Assembly (NCBI RefSeq): GCF_024362695.1
Contig: NC_065424.1
Location: forward strand, 2,392,786 to 2,456,785
Length of the DNA stretch: 64,000 bases
Direction of reading: 5' to 3'
Source: Pectinophora gossypiella
Lineage: Eukaryota; Arthropoda; Insecta; Lepidoptera; Gelechiidae
In this document: in pieces, positions 39,530 through 51,335 of the stretch
Layout: the number at the start of each line of letters is the position of its first letter
Numbering within the stretch: position 1 is the first letter of the stretch
Position numbers and translations under genes: made by a program
The notes under the pieces: generated by a model
Seen by the model: only the letters and a program-made list of their open reading frames with translations
What the model was told of the DNA's origin: nothing
Databases searched by the model: none

Positions 39530-39655
39530 ATCCTCTGCCGAAGGTTGTCTGGACGAGATCGCTCTTAGCGATAAGGCTACCTTTGCCCACCTCAGAATAG
39601 TGAATGTTTTGTAAATTTGTGTGCAATAAAGTGTTTTTATTATTATTATTAAAAG
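39530..39655 (+). repeat. Tail-Q repeat
   Basis: 'aaggttgtctggacgagatc', 'gcgataaggctacctttg', 'gtgcaataaagtg' and a TTA run. Confidence 0.65.
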
Positions 39656-39659
39656 TTAT

Positions 39660-39745
39660 GTGTGTAGTCGTTACATGAGCCATGTCAGGGGCCTTTGGCG
39701 GCTCAATAATAACCCTGACACCAGGGTTGATGAAGTTGATCACTG
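39660..39745 (+). mobile_element. SINE-2 tail fragment
   Basis: 'tcgttacatgagccatgtca', 'ggggcctttggcggctcaat', 'accctgacaccagggttga'. Confidence 0.8.
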
Positions 39746-39989
39746 ACTTTGTATAAACAGTACACGCCAGTAGCAGTAGCACAGGTACATTCAGAAGCCT
39801 GCATAACACAATAGGTAACAGCACAAGTTGTAACGTATGCAGTAACTATCAGTAACCGCACTAGACATAACATCGTTATGCGCGTGAGCAATATTTCGCA
39901 ATCAGCGGATCTATGCCAGCTGACTTGCGAGCAGGGTTGCTATGTATAGAGTTCACTTTACTTCGGATTTTACAATGATGAACAATATA

Positions 39990-40078
39990 GGGTGTTAGTG
40001 ACAGCGTACCGAATCCTGAGCATGGTTCAGCTCATTAATATCCAGTGAGTTTTCCATCGCCAAAGTATGAAACTGAAA
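39990..40078. mobile_element. MITE-H left arm fragment
   Basis: 'agggtgttagtgacagcgta' with decayed continuation to 'aaagtatgaaact'. Confidence 0.6.
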
Positions 40079-40094
40079 ATAATTTAACACAAAA

Positions 40095-40370
40095 ATCATC
40101 ATCTCCCCAACATAATCCCGTTTTTCACAGGATCCGCTTACCTAACCTGAAGATTTGACAGGTCCTGTTTTTTACAGAAACGACTGCCTATCTGACCTTC
40201 CAACCCGCGAAGGGAAAACCAGCCCAATACAGGTTAGGTCACATCCGAAAACACATTTCTCGGGAATGTGGGTTTCCTCACGATGTTTTCCTTCGTCGAT
40301 GAGCACATAAGTATGTACATAATGTGTTGATAAAATACATATTTTTAATTAGTTAGTTTACTTTGTAAAT
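40095..40370 (-). mobile_element. SINE-4 variant
   Basis: The tail block is as at 58589, but the head side continues 'gttgataaaatacatatttt' as in 51055-51335 and lacks the tRNA-like head. These two form a sub-family. Confidence 0.75.
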
Positions 40371-40997
40371 TGGGAGAAATAGGCAGTTTTTATCCTCGCT
40401 TACCACATACTTCTTCCTACAGACGAGACTGTATCCGTCAAAGAGGAATATTTTTAGTGGCTGTATGTTATATGGCGCACTAAGTATTATGTTAACAATA
40501 ATTCAGCCATTGTGCCCACACTTCACACTATTACCTGACTACTTTAGTACGACCAACAGAATAAGTTTTCCTTTTCATCGTATATGCATAAAAGAAGATT
40601 AATTTTAATAATAATGAAGATAATAATCGCGAAAGCAAGCTAGCTGCGTCCATCATGTACCAGGGAACAATGAACACGCGTGGGCGTCTTTGCAACACAA
40701 TATTCATATTGTTACATAACTGTTGTGTTTAGTGTTGTTTCACTGTACCACACTTTGTTGCACTTGATTGAACATTCAGAAAATATTTCGCAGTTGCTTA
40801 ACTTTTGTTTTATTTGTCTTATCTTTAAGGTAAGGTGTCTAGTCTAGTCTTGCTAGCCATTACAACACAACGGGTTGCAAACCCGAGCAGTTTAAATTAA
40901 GATACGAACTTTTTTTTAATTCAGGATGTTACTCCATCAACCCTTGTGGCAAATAACAAAAATATGAATTTATTAAAACCATTAACATAACACAACA
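40371..40997. other. No recognised feature
   Basis: AT-rich. Nothing supported. Confidence 0.4.
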
Positions 40998-41080
40998 TAA
41001 ATAGCCTAGGGCACAGGCTTCCCCTCAATCAACCGGTAGAGGCATACTCCACCACGCTGCTCCACTGTGGGTTGGCACAA
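40998..41080 (-). mobile_element. SINE-1 tail fragment
   Basis: Complement of 'gtggagcagcgtggtggagt' and 'ctaccggttgattgagggg'. Confidence 0.8.
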
Positions 41081-41412
41081 AACCTTATTTCCCTCATGTT
41101 TTTGTAGCGGGTTACCAGGCTAACATAAAACACGGACATCTTACACCACTAAGCAATTAGCTGACTCAAGTCGCATACCTGGGAACCGGTGAAACGTCGT
41201 TCTGATTACGAGTACCAGGGCGCCACAGGTCACTAGAGACTGCGATTGTTTTGTATGAAAGTTTGCACACGAAGCTGAAATCGGCAGTGTGTGACTTTGT
41301 TTTGAATAGAAAGGGAAATGGGTGCTGTGTATTGTATGCTTGTAGTACCAGCAAAATGTACTAGTGCAGTTTGCTACAGTCCTGGTACATATTTGGGATG
41401 ACTGGAATTTCT

Positions 41413-41500
41413 TATTTCCGGCCAAGTAGTTGCCATTCTGGTCACGTAGCTAATGCCATTTGCGGCAAATCTACAATAAGTCACGTCACAAAAAAAAAGG
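41413..41500 (+). mobile_element. LINE-A tail, rearranged
   Basis: Repeats the 'ccaagtagtt' block twice, then 'gcggcaaatctacaataagt' and an A tract. Confidence 0.65.
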
Positions 41501-42062
41501 ATTTTCATATTTTGTAATATGTACGCATCAAAAACTAAAGACCTATAAGGGTTCTGAATCTTATTATGGTTTTTTATCTCAAAATAAATGTCAGGTTTGC
41601 CAATAGACTAATTAAATACACAGTTAATTGGCCCAGAAACAACTCGTTATAATTACGCAATCGTTAAAAAATCTTTCGATTTTTATACTTTTCTTTTCAA
41701 ATACTACATTGGAAAGGAAAAATTAGGGACTATGGGCGATACGCTGCATTTCTGCTATACGGTTCACCATATCCATCTTAGACCACATACATAAAAGCTC
41801 GCGCATAAGCCCTAATAGCACACTCCAGACACTGCATACATAAATCTTATCCTTATACCGGGTGGCGCCTAACGCGTACGTATGTGCGAGGGAGACACAG
41901 TCGGCCCGCTCTCTCCCTTACTCCTTAACGGATTATGACCTTTTCAAGATAAACATCAAGACTAAACTAGGACCCAGAGGGGGTGAGGGCGGGGCCCGGT
42001 ACGAATTGGCGCGGGGACGGTATGGCTCTGCTCCGTTAGGGAATTATAGACGTAAGATTATA
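41501..42062. other. No gene recognised
   Basis: 41810-41950 resembles 46850-46960 in inverted sense (gcccgctctctcccttactc). The ORF 41862-42161 spans repeat sequence and is not supported. Confidence 0.35.
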
Positions 42063-42470
42063 CAGGGTGTTAGTGACATCGTACCGAATACTGAGCGGGA
42101 TGATTCAGCGCATGATTCTGAGTTTTATCAAGTGGAATTTTCCGTCGCAAAATTCATGTAAAGGAGATGTGTGCACTGTGTACATTTTATGAAAAAATAG
42201 AAAAAAATCCAAGGATTACAGTCATAAAACATACTAAAATAAGAATTATTATACTTTTTTTTTGTTTACGAGCAAAATCTTATTTGAATAAAGGACACAA
42301 TTGGCAACACGGCAACACTTACCAACACTACAAGTTCTTTAGTGCTTTTTAAAATTATTTTCAGTTCCATACATTTACGACGGAAAATTCTACTTGATAT
42401 TTACTCTACTTCTTATCATCTACTTGATATCATCCTTGAAAGTTTTCGTTACGGTATCACTAACACCATG
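42063..42470. mobile_element. MITE-H copy, expanded
   Basis: TA, then CAGGGTGTTAGTGACATCGT on the left; 'tatcactaacaccatg' on the right. The middle is ~180 bp longer than at 57091, perhaps a further insertion. Confidence 0.75.
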
Positions 42471-42773
42471 AATATGAATGTAAGTACGTACGTAAGTTTC
42501 ATTAAACTATAATACGCACGGTGTGTAGTCCACTCGATACATAACGGACAGTGAAAGGCGTAGGTTCAAGGCAGAGAGTCAAGTTTGCACTAAAACTTAG
42601 CCAGTTATTACGTCGCTTGAACTTTTTATTTGCATACTTTATTAGCATTCATTCAACTTTAACCTGTATTAATTGAAAACACAAGTATTTGCTTTTATCT
42701 TGTTTAAATAGACATAAGTTTAGTGCAACAATGTGCTCAGTAGATATTTTAATGTCATCACAAATCTGACCAG

Positions 42774-42913
42774 GGGGGTTAAAATTCATCTAAGAAAACA
42801 ATATTGCAATTTGACATTTGCACATATAAAAGTAAGTGCGCGATGCAAACAACTGTCAAATAGCAATATTGCTTTCTTAGATAAAATGCTTCGATGTGGC
42901 CAGTTTAACCCCC
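42774..42913. mobile_element. MITE-N, small complete copy
   Basis: GGGGGTTAAAA ... TTTAACCCCC with CAG on both sides (42771-42773, 42914-42916). Nested 'caatattgc' blocks make a hairpin. 140 bp. Confidence 0.88.
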
Positions 42914-43295
42914 CAGTTGAATAAGTAAGAGTGGTGGAGTCATAATATTAAAGCCAAAAAACATAACCTCAAAACCTAACCTAACCTTATAGGATCACTT
43001 CTTTGTCCGTTCGTCTGTCTGTCACATTTCAAAACCTAGGTATTACCTACAGATCTAGAATCATGATATTTGAGTAGAAGGAAGGACTTACAGCGAAAGC
43101 AAAGGGAAAATTCGTAAATTTGTTGTTCTACTTATCACAAAAATATATGTTTTTCATATTGCAAACTTATTTGCAGTTGGTAAACTAATCGCGACCTGTT
43201 GCGATGTATGGAGACAATAGGTTTTGCAACGGTAAAGTTAAAGCCTCAAAACCCGCAGAGCGCCAATCGGATTCAACTCTAATCATAAATGCTTT

Positions 43296-43440
43296 CATTC
43301 TGAACCGGCGTACGTGTATGAAACGATTGATGAATGCAGAGGAAACAAGAGAAGTGTGTCAGGATAGAAGCAAATGGAATTCAAGCAGAGATACTTACAC
43401 CAGTGGGAAATAGGCGTGAGTTTATGTATGTGTATGTGTT
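43296..43440 (+). mobile_element. RTE-F LINE 3' end
   Basis: Encodes RRTCMKRLMNAEETREVCQD and RSKWNS, then a short deletion before 'gtgggaaataggcgtgagtt' and a TATG run. Confidence 0.8.
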
Positions 43441-43497
43441 CTTTCTTTCTTATTCACGCTTGAAGCCCTTCTTTTGCTTTACTCTCAGTCTATCAGC

Positions 43498-43715
43498 CAC
43501 ACCCCGGACACTTCATACAAACAACCTCGTTTTACACAGACACTACACATTGACATTATCGTACACGCGCATCTGTGTGTGTGACGTTTGAAGCCCGTAC
43601 TATTGAAGGCTGAACTAAAACCGAGAGGGGGTGAGGTAAACCTAGCTCAGCCGCTGGTGGGGAGCGGAGAGTTGTCGTTTTATACGTAGTATTATTCCTT
43701 ATTCTATGCTATCAG
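43498..43715. repeat. Repeat-K, long copy
   Basis: 'caccccggacacttcataca' to 'attattccttattctatgc'. Same order as 33785-33965 and opposite to 47985-48197. Confidence 0.75.
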
Positions 43716-44062
43716 ACAAGAAACTACCTACCTATTTAGTCCACCATTAGACCAATTAATTCTTTCCCACACATAATTATAAAGAATACTTAACTAATAT
43801 ATAAAATTGATCCCTGGTACTTATGTAAGCATCTGTAAAGAGTAAAACTAGCCAATTATAAGCTTCTATGCAGTGCAAGCCTATGTCATCCGCATAGCCG
43901 CGTTGCTGGCTTTGCGGCGCCTAGTACGGAGGCAGTACGTTGTTAAATTGCCCACTCGATACGCACAAAAACGGTAAGATATTTTAACTTGTCCTTTCGT
44001 ATTCAGCCTGTTTTTAGAGTCATATCGGAAGATATAGTTGCTTATGATTGAGAACCGGCATT

Positions 44063-44314
44063 ATTGGGTCGTGTACAAGGTTCAAGATAAATTATGAAAT
44101 AAAGACAGATCTACTAACGAAAAACATTTTCTATTTTCTATTTAACGTAAGTATTTATGAATTTTAATCAAGAAAAACGTAATAATAAGCCCGACATTTT
44201 ATCACGTTTTTCTATGACGCCACAGTGTGTTTTTTCATACAAATTCCATAGTAATTTTGTGTTTTGACGTTTAGTAAAAAGTAACTGATTTGACAAGTTG
44301 GAAATTAGCCAATT
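44063..44314. mobile_element. MITE-B copy with mutated TGACGTCA
   Basis: 'attgggtcgtgtacaaggtt' to 'gttggaaattagccaatt'. The palindrome reads tgacgcca here. Confidence 0.85.
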
Positions 44315-44490
44315 TCTATTGATCAAAGTTGAAATACACTTGAAATGCTTAAGACGAAATGATGAGCCGTATGGATAGGGTACATCGCCTACAACATAGA
44401 ATAACATAACATAGCAACACGCCTGTGCAATGGCACTCCTTAAAAGCTATGTTTAAGTCCCATGTAACAGCGGGCGAGGTCATGCAACCA

Positions 44491-44768
44491 TTTTTTTTTT
44501 TTGACGTGACTTGTTGTAGATTTGCCGCAGATGGCATTAACTACTTGGCCGGACAAATGGGGAGCGCTGAAGGCTCTCACCCGGTACAACGTTTAAGACA
44601 ACAGGCTTGAGGGTGCCCAGTTGGGCGCGAACCTCGGCTCAGGGCGTCGTCTGAGAGGAAAAATATTTGAAAGAATTAATCGACCCTAGTGGGTCGATAG
44701 CGATAAGCGCTGAATGAGGGAAATCGTCGACCACGCCGGCGGGGTCGGTATCGGGGACCTGATGTGTT
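44491..44768 (-). mobile_element. LINE-A copy, short, with 12-bp TSD
   Basis: GTCATGCAACCA at 44479-44490 and 44769-44780. Minus-strand content is the last ~30 codons (ending FSAYRYRPTRVD), the full 3' UTR and poly(A). Very close to the copy at 23498, so recent. Confidence 0.93.
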
Positions 44769-44780
44769 GTCATGCAACCA

Positions 44781-45416
44781 CGTGATATCAATTATCTATG
44801 ATCCAAACATGAATTCAAAACTCAAAGTCGAATTCCCATAGACAATAATCATAGACGAGACAATAAGTAAAAAAAATATATACAAATTAAGACGCTTTCC
44901 ACACACGTGTATAAACAATTAAAACAATACATTGAAAATACAATAAGAAACTAATTTTCCTCTCGATTGCGTTCACCATAGAAAGTGGTGTGCATGTACC
45001 AGGAAAACATAGCGAGTGGGACGTTCGCACGTAGACGCAGGTAATTGTTACTCGCCTCCCTGGCGGTGAAAACACCCGGATGCGCGATGGGTTTATCTAG
45101 CTCGCTACGTTTTTATGTGCGCCTGGTAATCGGTAATGTTTTGTTCTAGTTTTAAAATAGTAAAAACTTTATGATAACAGATACTTAGTGATGTAGTGAT
45201 AATCTAACAGGTGTTTTGTATCGGGTATTTGAAGTACTGAGGCGTGACAAAGTTCTTATATGCTCTGGTATAGATTTAATTGATTAATTTGTATTTGACA
45301 TGCATCTTACGGTTGATCACTCAACCATTGATCAACAACTCAATGTCTAATTGTGTTAAATACTTTAAATACAGAGCGAATTTAAGTACATATTACTTTT
45401 TTCTGATTAGTCTGAT
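44781..45416. other. No recognised gene
   Basis: 44790-44850 has a SINE-4 body fragment ('atgatccaaacatgaattc'). The rest is unassigned. Confidence 0.35.
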
Positions 45417-45655
45417 AATAGGCTATTTGACAACCTAGTCAATTGAGATACTTTTTCACGAAACGTCAAAACATAAGTTTTCTTTGGGGGTTTGTAGGTA
45501 TAGAAATACTGTCCTGTGAGAAATAAGTACTGTCGTCATCAATAAAAGCGGTCAAACGTCGTACTCATTGTTACTTAATTCATAAGAAAATAAGTCGAAA
45601 AGTAAAATGAGATTTATTTTTAATCATCTTAGACTGGCTTAAAAAAAAGTAGTAA
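45417..45655. mobile_element. MITE-B variant copy
   Basis: Inverted counterpart of 1413-1678: 'aataggctatttgacaacc', 'gcggtcaaacgtcgtactca', 'aagtcgaaaagtaaaatgag'. It has no intact TGACGTCA. Confidence 0.7.
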
Positions 45656-46283
45656 AATATCAAAACCAAAACCAGATCAACAACTTATTTCTACCAAGGC
45701 GATAGAGCCACCCCTTTAAAGGCATTCATTACAAACCATATAACTGGCTCACTGTCCCATCGTGACCGGGAGTGCATAAAAATAAGAACCATAACTGTAC
45801 CTTATAAAACTAAAATAACCGTCGGCCAAACCAGTTCTATTGACATTACAGCTTTAAGTTAGTTATTAACCGATACCAACTACCGTTAGGCAAACAGCCT
45901 TTTGTTTTGTGTACACTGGCCATCGTAATTATGATAAAGAATCAATTTAAAAATAGAATAAGATTTCGAAGATAAAAGTTTTAATCGCTTTTGAAACGTT
46001 TCGAAACGCGATGATGTTCGAAATTTCATTTACTTTTTGTTTTTTCCGTTTATGGCTTTTGATAGGTAACCAATTGGGATATAAAATCTCTTTGGTGTAT
46101 AAACTTTTACAGTGATAATAGTTTATCGATGGTAACTGTAGGAATACTGATTCAGTTTGATGCACAATAGCGTCTGTAATCCTGATTGCAATGGTCTTCT
46201 TGATATAAGTAGATAAGAAGTCTGGAAGCGGCAACGCGTTTAGACACGGTTTCCCGATTCCAAGTATCATACTTTACTGATGT
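45656..46283. other. No recognised feature
   Basis: Contains a 107-codon minus ORF (46270-45947) without any motif I recognise; probably chance in AT-rich DNA. Confidence 0.35.
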
Positions 46284-46553
46284 TAGCCTAGTTCCCACTA
46301 GTCAAATCAGTTACTTTTTACTAAACGTCAAAACACGAAATTACTATGGAATTTGTATGAAAAAGCAACTCGTGACGTCACGTCATAGAAAAACGTGATC
46401 ATTTTTTACGCACTTATTATTACATTTTTCAAAATTCAAATTCATAAATAAGTTAAATAGAAAAAAGAAAACATTTTTTGTCAGTTTTAGATCTGTCTTT
46501 ATTTAGTAATCAGAATTTTATAATTTATATTTGACCTAGGAAACTACCCAATT
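46284..46553. mobile_element. MITE-B copy, first of a head-to-head pair
   Basis: 'tagcctagttcccactagtc' to 'gacctaggaaactacccaatt'. TGACGTCA at 46373-46380, followed by an extra CGTCA. Confidence 0.85.
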
Positions 46554-46816
46554 GGGTCGTGTACGAGGTTCAAGATAAATTATGAAATTCTGATTACTAA
46601 ATAAAGACAGATCTAAAAGTAATGAAGGAAATATTTACTTTTTTATATTTGACTTATTTATGAATTTTAATCAAGAAAAACGTAAAATAAGTCCGATATT
46701 GTATCACGTATTTCTATGACGTCACAGTGTGCTTTTTCATACAAATTCCATAGTAATTTTGTGTTTTGACGTTTAGTAAAAAGACACTGATTTGACTAGT
46801 TGGAAACTAGCCTATT
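46551..46816. mobile_element. MITE-B copy, second of a head-to-head pair
   Basis: 'attgggtcgtgtacgaggtt' to 'ttggaaactagcctatt', in opposite orientation to and touching 46284-46553. TGACGTCA at 46717-46724. Confidence 0.88.
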
Positions 46817-46849
46817 GTAGTGGCTTGTCCGAATGTAACCCACTAAGGA

Positions 46850-47050
46850 GTAAGGGAGAGAGCCCGTGTACTGTGTCTCACTCCCACTTACTGGTTAAGC
46901 GGCACGTGGTAAAATTTAGACTTTTGTTTGGAATGCCCGGGGTGTGGTTTCAAGCCAGGACTTTTAGTAACGCTTGTGTTTATTCACACAGAAATCCTCC
47001 AGCGCGGTTTCATACAAATTCCCGCTCCGAGGCCGCGGTACATCCTCTAT
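46850..47050 (+). repeat. Dispersed repeat shared with 1034-1145
   Basis: 'gcgcggtttcatacaaattc' and neighbouring blocks match the complement of 1034-1145. ORFs here are not supported as genes. Confidence 0.35.
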
Positions 47051-47334
47051 GTGCATTGCCTTAGAAACTGTACTCTGAAATTCCTAAATGGTCAAAGACT
47101 TCATTTAGGGCGTTGGCTAACAATACGATTTCCAGTACACTATCTCGGCTGATGCGTATCTGCGTAGATTCAATTGTAGCGGTTATCTGATGGAGATGCA
47201 TAGTTCAGGTTCGATGCCCGACTTGGTCGTCGTACAGGTGCTATAGAATTGGATAATAACATTTTTTTTTAAGTTTTTTTCTGTCGGTCATTGATCTCAC
47301 ACGAGAGACTGCTCTTCAAGCAGCCCATAGCCCA

Positions 47335-47435
47335 TATGATTTTGGGGGTAGTCAGAGGTTCAACGCAATCGCAAGATGAACTAAGTACCCAAACTTCACT
47401 GAGCTTTCTGTTAGACCAACGTGTTAGGTGGTGAG
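47335..47435. repeat. Repeat-U copy
   Basis: 'gcaagatgaactaagtaccc', 'gagctttctgttagacca', shared with 50397-50517 and 58390-58505. A B-box-like GGTTCGATGCC lies upstream (~47209), so this may be a SINE. Confidence 0.5.
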
Positions 47436-47472
47436 CCAAATATATACATGGAAATTATCCATAAATACATAA

Positions 47473-47806
47473 ACAGCCTATATATATACGTCCCACTGCT
47501 GGGCACAGGCCTCCCCACAATCAACCGGAGGGGATATGGAGCATACTCCACCACGCTGCTCCACTGCGGGTTGGTGAAGGTGTTTTTACGGCTAATAGCC
47601 GGGACCAACAGCTTAACGTGCCCTCCGAAGCACGGAATCATCTAACTTTTTCAGACAATCAGGTGATTCAAGCCTGAAAAGTCCTTACCAAACAAAGGAC
47701 AGTCTCACAAAGTGATTTCGACCATGTCCCCATCGGGAATCGAACCCGGACCTCCAGATCGTGAGCCTGACGCTCTTACCACTAGACCACGGAGGCTGTT
47801 GTCCAT
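47473..47806 (-). mobile_element. SINE-1, full length
   Basis: Complement of the complete element; the head ends at GGAGGC (47801-47806) and the B box is intact. Confidence 0.94.
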
Positions 47807-47984
47807 AAGCCTAATACTAAATAAATATTTTACCACATCGTGTCTGAGTGAAATTCCGTGGCATCTGCCTACCCCGGTAAATAAGTGGGCGTAATCTTTT
47901 GTATGTATGAAGACGATATCTATGTTGTATTTTGATTATTATTTATAACGATGCCTACCCTCTTAAGAATCACGACCGTGATAG

Positions 47985-48197
47985 CATAGAATAAGCAATA
48001 ATACTACGTATAGAACGGCAACTCTCCGCTCCCCACCAGCGTCTGAGCTAGGTTTACCTCACCCCCTCTCGGTTTTAGTTTAGTCTTCAATGTTATGGGC
48101 GTCAGACGTCACACACACAGATGCGCGTGTACGATAACGTCAATGTGTAGTATCAGTGTAAAACGAGGTGTTTTGTATGAAGTGTCCGGGGTGTGGT
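47985..48197. repeat. Repeat-K, long copy
   Basis: 'gcatagaataagcaataata' to 'gaagtgtccggggtgtgg', inverted relative to 43498-43715. Confidence 0.75.
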
Positions 48198-48417
48198 AAT
48201 AGGAAATAAACCGTTATAATTATAATAAAACCTATTACAATATGCTTCCCCGCCCTAACCTCATCTTCAAGGTCCACCGGCAAAGGCAGCATAGGACCGC
48301 GTTCACATTGAGCCGTCATATCAAAGTCGCGACAATCAGAGCGCGACAGCCACGCCCGTGTGCACTGGGCCTTACGTGACGTCATTAGAACATCTCAACT
48401 TCATAGTGTTTAAGTTA

Positions 48418-48680
48418 AACGGCCTCCGTGGTCCAGTGGTTGAGCGTTGTGTTCACGATCCGGAGGCCCCGGGTTCGAAGCCCGGTGGGGACATATCTGA
48501 AAAATCACTTTGCGATCCCTAATTTGGTTACATACGCGTCCAAGTTTTTTTATGGCTGATTCCTGGTAGTGGTTGCCTGGTAGAAATTGCTTCAGAGAAA
48601 TAAAGCCGACCATTTGTACTGTTGCTTAGTGTTTCTATGTTTTGTTTGTGTGCAATAAAGCATATATTTGATTTGATCTG
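48418..48680 (+). mobile_element. Chimeric SINE: SINE-2 head joined to tail-Q
   Basis: A complete head (GGCCTCCGTGGTCCAGTGG, B box variant GGTTCGAAGCC) and body 'aaaatcactttgcgatccct' run to ~48530. Then, instead of core and SINE-2 tail, comes 'ggttgcctggtagaaattgc' and 'gtgcaataaagcata'. Confidence 0.7.
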
Positions 48681-49037
48681 AACAATGAATTTCTGAAAAA
48701 TGACTTCTATCCACATGTGTGTTCCTACTACCTGTAACAACCCACCCTTGTAAGGATTACGGGCGTGCATTTACGAACGCAATTATCATAAAAGCTTCTC
48801 CCCGTAAGCCAATGTGCGTGTTCTCCGCCTTTGTAGTTATAAAATTACGTTTCAGTACAAATTACTTCATACCTTTACGTAAATTATACATTATGATAGT
48901 AATTACGTTCACTAATTAACGTTTTTACTTCTTCTGTCGGGTCTTAGACGTAATATCCGGTGAAGATAAGTTTGAGTAAGTGTTGATTTGTTTGACGGGT
49001 AGATATTTATACTCGTTATTGAAAAATATTTTGAATA
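48681..49037. other. No recognised feature
   Basis: AT-rich. No supported ORF. Confidence 0.4.
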
Positions 49038-49235
49038 TAGTTAGTTACATCGTAACGAATATTGAGGGAGATGAGTCAGACCATGATTCTGAGTTGATAT
49101 CAAGTGGATTTTCCTGTCTAAAAATTCATGAAAATTTTAGTGTTTTTTACGACGATTCTCTTACGACGGAAAATTCTAGTGATATCAACTCAGAATCAGG
49201 GCCTGAATCATCGCTAAAACATCACTAACACCCTG
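49038..49235. mobile_element. MITE-H copy
   Basis: Arms 'catcgtaacgaatattgagg' and 'atcactaacaccctg' followed by TA. The left terminus is eroded. Confidence 0.8.
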
Positions 49236-50229
49236 TATATGGCTGGAAACCTGATGGCCACATTTGTCGCGGAACCGACAACGGCTGGAGCAAGCGTGTT
49301 CTGGAATGGAGAAACATGGAGACAAAGAAACATAGAGAAAAATCGACCGTCTCTGTTCTGTGAATGAACCACATAAACATCAAAGATCATTTTTATAAAT
49401 AAAAAAAAATAAAATATTTTATTTCACACTAAGTAATATTGTCCATCAGATGTTAGTATTTGCACACCCTTATTATCTTTAGTTAGTAGAGAAACATGGT
49501 ATAAGAAGACCAGATTCCCTTTGATGACGTAAGTGTTACCACATTCCAAGGACGCAAATTTTATTATTGAAAATTAAGCGAATTACTGACTAATTAATGT
49601 ATTTAATTACTATTACTTGTCACATAAATAAAAATGATTAAAACTGTAAGTAAATCTTTTACTAAAAGTTCTAAAAGAGATTGACCAAAAGTGGTCCAAA
49701 TAAATTTCATTTCATTTCATTTCAATGTCCACCACTTGCAAAGAAATATATAAAAAATTTGGTCGTGGGTAATTTATTTTTTACGAAATGGCAACACAGG
49801 GTAAGATGACGCTTGCTGTGCTAACCTTGAAATGTTAGCTGTCACTTTTGAGCATACCGTTTTCTTATGGTACTTATAAGAAAAGCAAGTTAAGGCCCCT
49901 TTATCGATATACGCGCTTATAAATGAACGTGTAAATGATATGTTTTATGCCGTTCGTAAGTAAATATTTCGTGGCTCTTAAACTCACGCGTTTGATTTGA
50001 TATAATTTCTGAATTTCCTTTACTTATTGCGTACACAATAAAACATGTAAGTATATACGTAACGTCTTATGTGTAGGTGTGCTACTATTACCTGTATAAC
50101 AATTTCTAGATATTAATCTACCACCATATACAGTTGAAATAGACAATATCGTCGGATCTCTACATTGAAGGAAACAGATGATTGCTGTTGGTTTCCCGAT
50201 TTCGTAATTACGTATTTCATTTAGGGTTC
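49236..50229. other. No gene; CATTT microsatellite
   Basis: A short (CATTT)n lies near 49707-49723. The rest is AT-rich without assignment. Confidence 0.4.
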
Positions 50230-50310
50230 CGTTGGTAAATGGGAAAAAAATAGCATGGATAATGCTACACCGGCAAGAGCGTGTCTCTTTAATTAGTGAT
50301 GATGATGGCA
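50230..50310 (+). mobile_element. RTE-G 3' tail fragment
   Basis: 'gcatggataatgctacaccg', 'gcaagagcgtgtctcttta', 'gtgatgatgatgg'. Confidence 0.7.
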
Positions 50311-50396
50311 AATGGGTGTGTTGCTAAGTATAAACAGTTTCGCAAGCAGTAATAGGTATATTTTTACTAAATTTTAAAATACAAAAAAGGACATAT

Positions 50397-50517
50397 AGTC
50401 ATACATACATAAGCTCACGACTATATACCAATTGGTGTAGTCAGAAGCACATCCACCACAAGATGAACTAAGTACTCACGCTTCACCGAGCTTTCTGTTA
50501 GACTAACGTGATAGAAT
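50397..50517. repeat. Repeat-U copy
   Basis: 'catacataagctcacgacta' then 'gatgaactaagtactcacgc' and 'gagctttctgttagactaac'. Confidence 0.55.
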
Positions 50518-51054
50518 AAAATTATAGGTTTTTTTGTGTAATTAATGATTAAAGTAAAATAAAATACGAAACAACTTTATTTGAAGAATCTAACCCGCAT
50601 TCGAGCAGGGTGGTGGACATAAATAAGTACTTATTAAAGTTATTTAATTTTTTGTGTACCTATTACATGGTAATTTTATTACAAAATTATTGGGTGTGTA
50701 ATTTTTGACCCAATAACAGATGTACTAAGATTTACAAAACCTAATTTCATTATACTATATAATTTCGTTTAACGTAACGATCTATTTATATTATTAGTAC
50801 GGAACCTTATAATAAATTTCGTGTAATACTTGCCCACATTTTAAAGTACCTTTATTTTGGTGTGGTCGAACGGAAAGGCGATTTGGTATTTGACTATGCA
50901 GGTCAAAACGAACAATTATCAACAATTATAAAACTTGCAACAATTATAGTTTTCCATCGATATTAGTTTATAATTACTCACAGAGTACATTGTTGCTAAG
51001 GGATTCACGTACCTGTAACAAAATTAATACATGATTATATAAAAAAGTACACAA
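50518..51054. other. No recognised feature
   Basis: AT-rich. Nothing supported. Confidence 0.4.
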
Positions 51055-51335
51055 ACCATCATCATCTTCCTATTGTTATCCCGGTTTTTCACAGGGTCGG
51101 CTTACCTAACCTGAAGATTTGACAGGTCCGATTTTTTTATAAAAGCGACTTCCTTTATGGCCTTCCAACCCGCGAAGGAAAACCTAGCCCACTACAGGTT
51201 AGGTCACGTATCTCCGAAACGCATTTTTTCGGGAATATATATGGGTTTCCTCACGATTTTTTCCTTCATCGATGAGCACATAGTACGTACATAATTTGTT
51301 GATAAAATACATATTTTTAATTACTTAGTTTAATT
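51055..51335 (-). mobile_element. SINE-4 variant
   Basis: Same sub-family as 40095-40370, sharing the 'gataaaatacatatttttaa' head side. Confidence 0.75.

Noticed and set aside
39477..39824. 115-residue minus ORF with an apparent signal peptide
   Set aside because: It covers tail-Q and a SINE-2 tail; the frame is not conserved in other copies.
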